NCBI GenBank assembly: GCA_022266195.1
Contig: WHVY01000012.1
Coordinates: 1-64,000, forward strand
Reading direction: 5' to 3'
Length of the DNA stretch: 64,000 nucleotides
Origin: Tetranychus cinnabarinus
Lineage: Eukaryota; Arthropoda; Arachnida; Trombidiformes; Tetranychidae
Under the pieces are notes generated by a model. The model saw nothing but the letters and a program-made list of their open reading frames with translations, was not told where the DNA came from and searched no databases. The translations under genes and the position numbers were made by a program. Shown piece after piece: positions 1 to 9,700 of the stretch (its first letter is position 1; each line of letters begins with the position of its first letter).

Positions 1-804
1 ACAGGCAAAAAGACCACTGTCACTAAGGATAAGGATAAGGCCAATAACCCATCGTCAAGTCAAAACAGTAAAAATGATAAGAACAAGCCCCCTGCCTCAA
101 ACAACCAAGAACAGCTGATTACGATGGCAGATACAAATGTTGTAAACAATATTCCGGCTATTATCACTAGAAATAGTACGATTGGACATCTGAAAGGTCT
201 GGTAATGGGAACTAGTTACTCAAGCCAACCTAACAATAGTGCTGCTAATTCAAAGGCCAACCATAACAGTGCAGAAGGAATGACGCTTAGACCAAATGTA
301 AGGCAACCTACACCAAGAGTGCAAACTAATAAAAAGAACACGGGGACAACAGCTGTAGTTTCAAAAACTGGTACTACAAATCCAAAGAATCTCAATGCTG
401 ACAAGCCAAACAGCATAGAGAAGCCACAAGGAGAAGGGGAAGAAGAAGAGGACGTTTTTCTGTCTGGCCAATCAGACCCTGATGGTGAAGACGAGGACGA
501 GCAAGATGACGAAGAAGAGGAAGAAGAGGAAGAAGAGGAAGGAGAGGAGGACGCAGATGTTGATGAAACAGGTGCTGAGTTAAGTGACAACGACAGCCCT
601 GTAAGAAGGGAGAAGCCAGTTCATACTGTTAGCGAACCATGGAACGATGTTTTGGAGACATTTATGAGATCAGTTAGCAAATTACTACTCAAAACCAGAG
701 ACACTGTGGAGCCCTCATGTCAGGGATTAACAAATCTAAAGCTACCAAAGCCGACAAGGAAATGTTATGCGGCCACTTGGAAAAAATACACCAGCAAACG
801 TTGA
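1..804 (+). pseudogene. ORF1 (Gag-like), N-terminal part, partial at 5' end and frameshifted at 3' end
   Basis: Frame 1 is open from the first base to the TAA at 802-804. The first ATG in view is at 124, but the frame is already open with similar Lys/Asn/Ser-rich codons upstream, so the true start is probably outside the window. The translated part is low complexity: a polar stretch, then a strongly acidic run of Glu/Asp encoded at about 427-585, then a short segment that looks folded around 630-700. Such disordered, charged N-termini are common in LINE ORF1 proteins, which bind element RNA and form particles. Frame 1 ends in an unrelated-looking tail after about 720, while the plausible continuation is in frame 3. 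A single-base loss between about 678 and 722 would explain this. The poly-Ser reading on the opposite strand is a shadow of the acidic run. Confidence 0.72.
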
Positions 805-1970
805 AAGTCAGGTCCCAGCACCTGGACGCCATGCACGAAATGATGAGAATTTTTGCTAAGGTTTGCTACACATGCAAAGACCATTGTCAAGAGCAACAAC
901 AAACATCAACAATGGCAGGTAACCAACGAAGTCACCCTAGCAACAAGGCGCCAAATACAAATAGGAATGGCAATAAGAGCAGATCACATTCAAGACCTAG
1001 AAATAGGTACAACAGCAGATCACAATACGAAACTATGGATGCTAACACCAACTCCACTACACCTAGGCAGCTACGAACCAGAACTTTTGAAAATAAGGAA
1101 AGGCAGAAACCAGCATATGCTGACATTGTGAGAAGGGGAAAAATTGCCAAGCCAGTGGAAAAAGAAAGAATAATCACAATTGTAGACACTCAGCCTGTCG
1201 AAGACCAAGAGGGGGACCTACGAGAGGTCTTCAAGAACAAGGTGGATCTAAGACAATTGAGAGCAGGGGTACAGAGCCTCAGAAATAAAGGCAAGAATCG
1301 TATTGAAATTATATGTCCAACTGTCCAGGATAAAGAAAAGATAGAGAAATCTTTGAAAACAAGTGAACTTGGGAGCCTCAAACTGGTTAACACACGTCTT
1401 CCAGACACACATGTTATTATTAGAGGAGTAGACGGATCTGTTAATACCCCTATGGATAGTTTGTGCAGTCAGAACGAGGAGATTTTTGGTAATGAAAACA
1501 ATGTGAAAGATAAGGTTACATTGGTGCGAACGGAGAACAACGTCTGGCGTAAAGGCAACAAGAACCTCATATTAAGGGTGGAAAAAGATCTTTACGTGAA
1601 ACTCTGTAGAGTTGGGATGGTGAAAATTGGGTATCAATATTTAAGAGTTGGTCCCTACGCGGAGGTCAAAAGATGTTATGATTGCCATGGTTTCGGCCAC
1701 ATTGGAGCCCATTGTAAAGCCAAGGAGAAAGGCAGTTACGACGGCAAGGAAAGAGTTAGCATATGTTATTACTGTGCAGAGAACCATCCTGGCAAGACAT
1801 GTCCAAACAAAGAGGATAGAAGCAAACATGTATGCCTAAACTGCAAACATAGTCCAAGATACAAAGAAACTCAAGGAATTGGTCACGGCTCCACTTCCTA
1901 TAGTTGCCCCATATACAAAGGGATAGTGAACTATGTTAAGCAACAAATGTACCAAATCCTTAACAGTTAA
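717..1970 (+). pseudogene. ORF1 (Gag-like), C-terminal part with three zinc knuckles
   Basis: Frame 3 is open from 678 to the TAA at 1968-1970; the ATG at 717 is the first in frame but is probably an internal Met after the frameshift. The protein has a basic Ser/Arg/Asn-rich linker (about 900-1080), a region resembling the conserved pre-knuckle domain of R1-clade Gag (about 1150-1660, including VIIRGVD and a YLRVGPYAEVKRCYDC-type lead-in), and then three zinc knuckles. Knuckle 1 is CX2CX4HX4C at 1674-1715, knuckle 2 is CX2CX3HX4C at 1764-1802, and knuckle 3 is a longer CX2C-X13-H-X6-C at 1833-1907. This triplet is typical of R1-clade ORF1 and is expected to bind nucleic acid. The end overlaps the ORF2 start by 38 bp. 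Most of the functional Gag core is intact here. Confidence 0.85.
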
Positions 1971-4900
1971 TGCGATCAAAGTATTACAAGAAAATGTTGG
2001 TAATAACATCAATGAAACGTCAATTGCCATAGATAATGCCGTGAAGACAAAATGTAAAATATTAACACTACAAGAAGTGCCGTCATTCAAAGGGCGAGTA
2101 AAAGGTATACCATATCGAGTCAGGCAATATACCACCAGAATTCCTGAAGATGATAGACTACACTGCAAAGATACTGCAATAATTGTTATAGATAATGATC
2201 TCATCTGTAAAAAGCTTGTAACAAAAAGTAGATTCATAGCTGGAATCTCTGTCAAATTGGAAGACCAATGGATTAACATAATCTCAATTTACGTCCCTTC
2301 GGATAGTAGGCGCAAAGGTGTCTTAGACTCTCTCAAGGAAATTTGTACCACAAGTCAACCTACAATCATAGCAGGTGACTTTAATGGAAGATCGATACAA
2401 TGAGGAGATACTAAAACCAACAAGAAAGGCAGAGAAATAGAGGAACTGATAAACACAAGTCATCTTGAACTTCATAATGAAGGACGCAACCCTACATTTA
2501 GGGCCATTCGAAGAGGGGTTAAACATCACTCAATCATTGACCTCACCATGACTAAAAACCTTAGCAACCTATGTCTAGGGAATTGCCAAGTCAGAGAAGA
2601 TTTATCAACTCTCTCTGACCATCTACCGATCACCTTTGAAATAAAAGCAAACCCCTGCTCACAGGCGAAAATGATGACCAAGCTTTATAATACTAGTGCA
2701 AAGAACCTCGAGAAATTCAAAGAAGGACTGCAAGGAAGGGACATCAGCTCAATATTGGATGAAAATGATCCTGATATCGCTGCTATGAAGATAACGCATG
2801 AAGTTACCAATGTTTGTAGGGAGACACTACCGAAATGGAGACCAAAACCTCTGGGGCAGAAATATGACAGTCCAGAGATAGATGCTCTTCTCAAAAGGAT
2901 AAAAGCTTTACACCGCTCATTAAGAAATACGAGGAGGGAACACACAATCAAATTTATAGCAAAAATAAATACACTCAGATTGGAACTTAAAATCAAAATT
3001 CAGGAGCAAAACGCACAGAGATGGGAGATATTCTGTGAAAAGATAACCCCTAACGATACTTGGGATATCAACAAGCTACTGCTTTATACACCAACACCGG
3101 AGCCATCACTTATTAAGAATCAAGACGGTGATGTAGCCAACTCGGAGGAAACAACCAGACTGCTCATTGAAAGAAACTTCAAGACAGACGAAGGAGAAAA
3201 TGATGCTTTACATCTTAAAGTTTTAGATGAAATGAAAAGGGAATATAATTGTGAAACCTCTCTTCCCTTTACAAAGGGTGAAATGAGTGACATATTTTCT
3301 AAAACTGATGGGAAAAAGGCACCAGGCCACGATGGCTTCAATTCAAAAATCTGTGAGACAATTAGATCAGTCAAAGAAGATGTCCTATTACACGTTTACA
3401 ACCTTGCACTAAGAGAAGGGATATTCCCCAGGATCTGGAAGAAGGCCATTGTTAAATTTATACCCAAACCTGGTAAAACTGATTATCAAGACATAACATC
3501 ATATCGACCTATTGGACTTCTCCCTATGCTCAGTAAGGGCTTAGAGAAGTTAATTTACAATCGTTTAATTTGGCATATCATGAAAGAAGGACACATCAGC
3601 GATAACCAATATGGGTTTTTACCAAACAGATCAGCAGAGGCAGCTCTTATTACACTGCACAATAAGATATCATCGACCATTGAAACCCACAGATATGTCC
3701 TCCTTATATCTATGGACATACAGGGAGCTTTTGATAATGCATGGTGGCCCATGGTCAAAAAGAGACTACGTGATATTTCAACCCCGAAAAATCTGTATAT
3801 GCTTCTGTGTAGCTACCTTAGCGATAGGGAGGTGGAAGGAAGACACTTGGGAACAAAGTTAACCTTAAAAAACATGAGAGGATGTATTCAAGGCTCAGTA
3901 CTTGGCCCTCTACTTTGGTTACTATTGATTGACCCACTACTCAAAGACTTGGAGAAAAGGGATGATACCTATGTACAGGCATATGCTGATGACGTGGCCA
4001 TATTGATTACTGGTGATAACAAAGATCAGGTTGAATCCAACTCCCTAGCTGCCCTAGCAATAGCAGAGAAGTGGGCGAAACTTAACAAAATGGTATTCTC
4101 ACCATCAAAAACAGAATACATGCAATGTGGATTTAAAGCTCCCACAGTGTGGAATTTAACTCTAAATAACCAACCCCTAAGAGAAACGAAAGAAATCAAG
4201 ATTTTAGGCGTAACCTTCGACCCTAAGTTAAATTACACTAAACATGTACAAAACAGGATCAGCAAAACCTACGGATATGTAAGGAAAACAATTAATTTCT
4301 TCCGGAGAGTCCACAAAATTCAGCCACCCTTACTTAAGAAGCTGCACGATGGAGTAATAATACCTACTCTATGCTATGGAATTAGCACATGGGGAAAGCA
4401 GTTAGAGTATGAAAAGACAAAAAAGAAACTTCGATCGTTACAACGGAATTATATACTGAAAAATCTGGAACTATTTCCAAGCACTCCCTATGAATATACC
4501 TGGGTCACTATCAATGTCAAGCCAATTGTACAAGCCCTTGAGGAAAGGAGATTGAACCAGTACACACGCCTGATGGGAGAAAGACATGACTTCCTCCCTC
4601 CTGATAGGGAGTTGGAAGATAAAGATCCTTTTAACCTTTCACTCCATCCACATCAACTTACGGATGACTATCTATCTCTGGAACAGAAAGGGAACGACGA
4701 AAATGCGACATACAATGCCTACACGGATGGCAGTAAAATGGATGAAGAAACAGGGGCCGCATATGCTGTTTTCAAAGAAGGCATTCTTATAAAAGAAAGG
4801 AAATTAAAACTTGCCAGATATTGCTCAGTTTATCAGGCAGAAATGCTGGCGATAAGGGAATGTCTCGTATTCCTGGAAAAGATCACAAAACCTGGTGAAA

Positions 4901-5655
4901 GGGCGACAATCCATACTGACTCGCAATCAGCTATTATGACCATAAAGCAAAGAAAGTGTAAAGATCAGATGGCAAATGAAATTCAATATTTAATAACCAA
5001 AATTAATGGTAAAAGTCAAGTAAACTTAACATGGGTAAAGGGACATGCAGAGTCAACGGGTAACGAATACGCGGACTACCTTGCTAAACAATCATTGAAA
5101 TTAAAAAAGGAAAATTACGATAAGGTACCTAGAAGCTATCTGAAGGCACGAGTAAAGGAGCAGATCAGTGAAGAGATGAACACCATATACATAGGGAAGG
5201 TTAACAACATCACCAAGAAATGGCTACCCGACCTCGAAACAGCCAAGAAGATCAATAAGGCAGACCCATATATCATTGGTAACAAAGCAATAGCTGCATT
5301 CATCACAGGGCACGGCTATTTTAAAGCACACATTAGCAGAATCTACAACCAAGGGGAACCTAAATGTGATCTATGTGATCTTTGTGTAGATCAAACAAGT
5401 ACACATATCCTTTGGGAATGCCCTTTCTTTAGTGATCAAAGAAATCGGATACGTGATCAATTAGACTACTACAAACAAGAACACAACGTGAATTTACAAA
5501 ACAATGCCCAGAATGAAGAATTGCTCCTTAGAGCACAAATGTCCGACAAAAAATGGATAACCATTACTGAAAATATAAAATCAATTTACAAGTACCTCAT
5601 CAACAAATACTATAGAGATAAGCAGAACCAACAAAGCACTCAATATTCACCCTAG
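1933..5655 (+). pseudogene. ORF2 Pol-like polyprotein (endonuclease-RT-RNase H) with one premature stop
   Basis: The frame runs 1,240 codons from ATG 1933 to TAG 5653-5655 and is interrupted only by TGA at 2401-2403 (codon 157). Upstream, TAG 1924 and TGA 1927 in the same frame make 1933 the earliest start. Endonuclease (APE/EEP type): LQE with Glu at 2074, GDFN at 2374-2385, SDH at 2614-2622. Reverse transcriptase: APGHDG near 3319, RPIGLLP near 3508, motif A with Asp at 3715 and AFD at 3727-3735, motif B QGSVLGP at 3889-3909, catalytic YADD at 3982-3993. RNase H: Asp 4726, Glu 4840, Asp 4918, His 5044 and Asp 5074, i.e. the full DEDD set. A C-terminal cysteine motif (Cys 5365, 5374, 5383; His 5404; Cys 5419) resembles the CCHC of R1-clade ORF2. 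The nonsense codon falls between GDFN and SDH, so translation would stop inside the endonuclease. A downstream ATG at 2548 would give RT and RNase H without a nuclease. Confidence 0.95.
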
Positions 5656-6502
5656 TAATAAGGAGCAGCTCACAATACAATAGTCAATCAAGATTATCCA
5701 TGGGATGGTTGGGAGGGATGTTTGAACGAACAAGACATAATCACTGGATGATGTGACTAAACAGCAAAACACTATCAATATGGTGAATACTAACAGTGCA
5801 ATACGCTGGTAAGACTTAAACACTAATGGTATTAAACATGGTTCTGAACACAATCACTGTAGGTCATCCCTCCACGTAGGGCAATTTAAACCTTCAATGA
5901 ATAACCCAATTCTGTATTAGAGACAAATCCAAACATTGCACAATGTAAAGACTACTTGATTAAATCAAGTGGATCTAAGCAGGTTCTTAACATACGCTAA
6001 AGGTAACCTTAACACAAAATCGTTAAGATAGATATTATCATATGCAGTTATGAGATAGAACCACAGAAATAGTATAACCACTCAGATCACGAAGCGACAT
6101 ATAGATATCAGAGCAAGGAAAAGGGACATAAATGTACCCTATTTGTAGGGTAACGTTAAACTGCAATGAAAATATCAAACCTATGTAATCAATGTAAAGG
6201 GCGTTCAGTTCTGTTGAACGTACCTATTTTAATCGACCCGGTGGGGTTAAACACAAGAAATGTAAACCTAATCACAGAGATTCAAGGAAGCTGAATTTAA
6301 AACAGCTACCTCAAGAATACTCTATGCAAAGGGTAGAGAGGGAAACTCTCTCACTACATAACATTGTTTTATCATACTAACATTTTTATATCACTATTTG
6401 TAAATTACTAATATTTTTTATTATTCTATATTTTAAAACGGAGTACATGTTGTACTACCGTATCTGAACGGGTAAAAATTATGTAAACCTATGCGCAGCT
6501 AA

Positions 6503-6598
6503 CTATGTGTAGGGAACAAGAAACAACATCTCTTGATCCCTAACTTAAGGGCACCCTGCAGATAGTGATTTACGTCACTGATGCAGACCTACACATAG
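6503..6598 (+). other. Branched RNA structure candidate in the 3' UTR
   Basis: CTATGTGTAGG (6503-6513) is the exact reverse complement of CCTACACATAG (6588-6598), giving an 11-bp closing stem. Inside it, AGGGAACAAGA (6511-6521) pairs with TCTTGATCCCT (6531-6541) at 10 of 11 positions; this overlaps the closing stem by three bases, so the two may be alternatives. A third helix joins CTGCA and AGTGA (6556-6568) with TCACT and TGCAG (6574-6586) across a small internal loop. Seen by eye only; folding energy was not computed. Confidence 0.55.
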
Positions 6599-6668
6599 GG
6601 CCCTGTGCATAGGGTAAAAGTAAATTGTAATTATTAATAGTTGTTTTAAACAACAAAATTGTACATAC

Positions 6669-6689
6669 GCCTGGCTCGAGTAGCCAGGC
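6669..6689 (+). other. Perfect 8-bp hairpin in the 3' UTR
   Basis: GCCTGGCT (6669-6676) pairs perfectly with AGCCAGGC (6682-6689) around a CGAGT loop. It is G+C-rich in an A+T-rich setting, which argues for a selected RNA structure rather than chance. It lies about 20 bases before the AATAAA signal. Confidence 0.7.
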
Positions 6690-6707
6690 CCCATTTTAAT
6701 AATTTTA

Positions 6708-6713
6708 AATAAA
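6708..6713 (+). promoter_or_regulatory. AATAAA polyadenylation signal
   Basis: A canonical AATAAA hexamer lies 46 bases before the first A of the tail. That is longer than the usual 10-30 base spacing, but the hairpin at 6722-6743 lies between and would shorten the effective distance when folded. Confidence 0.7.
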
Positions 6714-6721
6714 CCGTGAAG

Positions 6722-6743
6722 GGATAGGGGGAAACCCCTATCC
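6722..6743 (+). other. Terminal 3' UTR hairpin with GAAA tetraloop
   Basis: GGATAGGGG (6722-6730) pairs perfectly with CCCCTATCC (6735-6743) around GAAA, a member of the very stable GNRA loop class. G6721 and T6744 can add a G-U pair. It ends 16 bases before the poly(A) tail, where an RT recognition structure would be expected. Confidence 0.75.
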
Positions 6744-6759
6744 TGGAACTATTTTACCC

Positions 6760-6772
6760 AAAAAAAAAAAAA
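6760..6772 (+). other. Poly(A) tail of the LINE (13 A)
   Basis: Thirteen uninterrupted A residues end the element. The last two could equally be the AA of a telomere-type AACCT unit, so the exact insertion point is ambiguous by a few bases. Confidence 0.9.
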
Positions 6773-6782
6773 CCTAACCTAA
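6771..6782. repeat. Telomere-like AACCTAACCTAA linker
   Basis: Two CCTAA units (6773-6777 and 6778-6782), preceded by AA, join the poly(A) tail to the satellite. CCTAA is the complement of the insect telomere unit TTAGG. The match is only 12 bp, but its position exactly at the 3' junction of an R1-clade element is notable. The final AA is shared with the satellite's AAGCTTT. Confidence 0.6.
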
Positions 6783-9700
6783 GCTTTAAATTCAATTTAC
6801 GCATTGGGATCGTCAATGTTATTTCAATTGGAGCTTTTAATGCAATTTACGCATTGTGATCGTCAATGTTATTTCAATTGGAGCTTTTAATTCAATTTAC
6901 GCATTGGGATCGTCAATGTTATTTCAATTAAAGCTTTGAATTCATATTGAATGCATTGGGATCGTCAATGTTATTTCAATCAAAGCTTTGAATTCATATT
7001 GAATGCATTGAAATCGTCAATGTTATTGCAATTGGAGCTTTGAATTCATATTGAATGCTTTGTGATCGTCAATGTTATTTCAATTAAAGCTTTGAATGCA
7101 ATTACGCATTGGGATCGTCAATGTTATTTCAATTAAAGCTTTGAATTCATATTGAATGCTTTGTGATCGTCAATGTTATTTCAATTAAAGCTTTGAATTC
7201 ATATTGAATGCATTAAGATCGCCAATGTTATTGCAATTGGAGCTTTTAATTCAATTTACGCATTGGGATCGTCAATGTTATTTCAATTGGAGCTTTTAAT
7301 GCAATTTACGCATTGTGATCGTCAATGTTATTTCAATTGGAGCTTTTAATTCAATTTACGCATTGGGAATGTCAATGTTATTTCAATTAAAGCTTTGAAT
7401 TCATATTGAATGCATTGGGATCGTCAATGTTATTTCAATTAAAGCTTTGAATTCATATTGAATGCATTGGGATCGTCAATGTTATTGCAATTGGAGCTTT
7501 AATTCAATTTACGCATTGGGATCGTCAATGGTATTGCAATTGGAGTTTTGAATCCATATTGAATGCTTTGTGATCGTCAATGTTATTTCAATTAAAGCTC
7601 TGAATCCATATTGAATGCATTGGGATCCTCAATGTTATTTCAATTAAAGCTTTGAATGCAATTACGTATTGGGATCGTAAATGTTATTTCAATTAAAGCT
7701 TTGAATTCATATTGAATGCATTGAAATCGTCAATGTTATTGCAATTGGAGCTTTGAATTCATATTGAATGCTTTGTGATCGTCAATGTTATTTCAATTAT
7801 AGCTTTGAATGCAATTATGCATTGGGATCGTCAATGTTATTTCAATTAAAGCTTTGAATTCATATTGAATGCTTTGTGATCGTCAATGTTATTTCAATTA
7901 AAGCTTTGAATGCAAATTACGCATTGGGATCGTCAATGTTATTTCAATTAAAGCTTTGAATTCATATTGAATGCATTGGGATCGTCAATGTTATTTCAAT
8001 TAAAGCTTTGAATTCATATTGAATGCATTGAGATCGCCAATGTTATTGCAATTAAGCTTTTTATTCAATTTACGCATTGGGATCGTCAATGTTATTTCAA
8101 TTGGAGCTTTTAATGCAATTTACGCATTGTGATCGTCAATGTTATTTCAATTGGAGCTTTTAATTCAATTTACGCATTGTGATCGTCAATGTTATTTCAA
8201 TTAAAGCTTTGAATTCATATTGAATGCATTGGGATCGTCAATGTTATTTCAATTAAAGCTTTGAATTCATATTGAATGCATTGGGATCGTCAATGTTATT
8301 TCAATTAAAGCTTTGAATTCATATTGAATGCATTGGGATCGTCAATGTTATTGCAATTGGAGCTTTAATTCAATTTACGCATTGGGATCGTCAATGGTAT
8401 TGCAATTGGAGTTTTGAATCCATATTGAATGCTTTGTGATCGTCAATGTTATTTCAATTAAAGCTCTGAATCCATATTGAATGCATTGGGATCGTCAATG
8501 TTATTTCAATTAAAGCTTTGAATTCATATTGAATGCTTTGTGATCCTCAATGTTATTTCAATTAAAGCTTTGAATGCAATTACGTATTGGGATCGTAAAT
8601 GTTATTTCAATTAAAGCTCTGAATTCATATTGAATGCATTGGGATCGTCAATGTTATTTCAATTAAAGCTTTGAATTCATATTGAATGCTTTGTGATCCT
8701 CAATGTTATTTCAATTAAAGCTTTGAATGCAATTACGTATTGGGATCGTAAATGTTATTTCAATTAAAGCTTTGAATTCATATTGAATGCATTGAAATCG
8801 TCAATGTTATTGCAATTGGAGCTTTGAATTCATATTGAATGCTTTGTGATCGTCAATGTTATTTCAATTATAGCTTTGAATGCAATTATGCATTGGGATC
8901 GTCAATGTTATTTCAATTAAAGCTTTGAATTCATATTGAATGCTTTGTGATCGTCAATGTTATTTCAATTAAAGCTTTGAATGCAAATTACGCATTGGGA
9001 TCGTCAATGTTATTTCAATTAAAGCTTTGAATTCATATTGAATGCATTGGGATCGTCAATGTTATTTCAATTAAAGCTTTGAATTCATATTGAATGCATT
9101 GAGATCGCCAATGTTATTGCAATTAAGCTTTTTATTCAATTTACGCATTGGAATCGTCAATGTTATTTCAATTGGAGCTTTTAATGCAATTTACGCATTG
9201 TGATCGTCAATGTTATTTCAATTGGAGCTTTTAATTCAATTTACGCATTGGGATCGTCAATGTTATTTCAATTAAAGCTTTGAATTCATATTGAATGCAT
9301 TGGGATCGTCAATGTTATTTCAATCAAAGCTTTGAATTCATATTGAATGCATTGAAATCGTCAATGTTATTGCAATTGGAGCTTTGAATTCATATTGAAT
9401 GCTTTGTGATCGTCAATGTTATTTCAATTATAGCTTTGAATGCAATTACGCATTAGGATCGTCAATGTAATTTCAATTAAAGCTTTGAATTCATATTGAA
9501 TGCTTTGTGATCGTCAATGTTATTTCAATTAAAGCTTTGAATGCAATTTACGCATTGGGATCGTCAATGTTATTTCAATTAAAGCTTTGAATGAAATTTA
9601 CGCATTGGGATCGTCAATGTTATTTCCATTAAAGCTCTGAATTCATATTGAATGCATTGGGATCGTCAATGTTATTTCAATTAAAGCTTTGAATTCATAT

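Larger units (their letters stand above)
5656..6759 (+). other. 3' untranslated region of the LINE
   Basis: About 1.1 kb separates the ORF2 stop from the poly(A) tail, with no credible coding frame. The first 800 bases show little beyond A+T-rich sequence, several short GTAGGG/CCTA-like words, and a 6-bp hairpin with a GGAAA loop near 6335-6351. The last 280 bases are dense in inverted repeats, described separately. In R1-clade elements the 3' UTR is the part the ORF2 protein recognises to start target-primed reverse transcription; applying that here is inference. Confidence 0.85.
1..6772 (+). mobile_element. R1-clade non-LTR retrotransposon (LINE), 5'-truncated by the window edge, degenerate
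   Basis: The region has the layout of a two-ORF LINE: a Gag-like ORF1 with CCHC zinc knuckles, a Pol-like ORF2 with endonuclease, reverse transcriptase and RNase H, a 1.1-kb 3' UTR, and a 13-A tail at 6760-6772. The RT signature GAFDNAWWP around motif A and RGCIQGSVLGPLLW around motif B resemble the R1 clade rather than the Jockey or I clades (family knowledge, recalled not searched). That clade includes the telomere-targeting TRAS and SART families of insects. The copy is disabled as read: one frameshift in ORF1 and one nonsense codon in ORF2. The 5' UTR and the 5' target-site duplication would lie left of position 1. Clade assignment is fairly secure; the exact family is not determined. Confidence 0.93.

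Noticed and set aside
216..590. Minus-strand open frame encoding a poly-Ser tract
   Set aside because: It is the antisense reading of the GAA/GAG-rich acidic run of ORF1.
676..722. Programmed -1 frameshift site in ORF1
   Set aside because: No in-register slippery heptamer was found in the overlap; a one-base deletion is simpler.
1968..1972. TAATG stop-start as the ORF2 start
   Set aside because: Its ATG at 1970 is in frame 2, while ORF2 is in frame 1; frame 2 closes within about 20 codons.
5647..5853. Minus-strand 68-codon open frame at the start of the 3' UTR
   Set aside because: Short, without a recognisable motif, and lying in the noncoding 3' UTR of the LINE.
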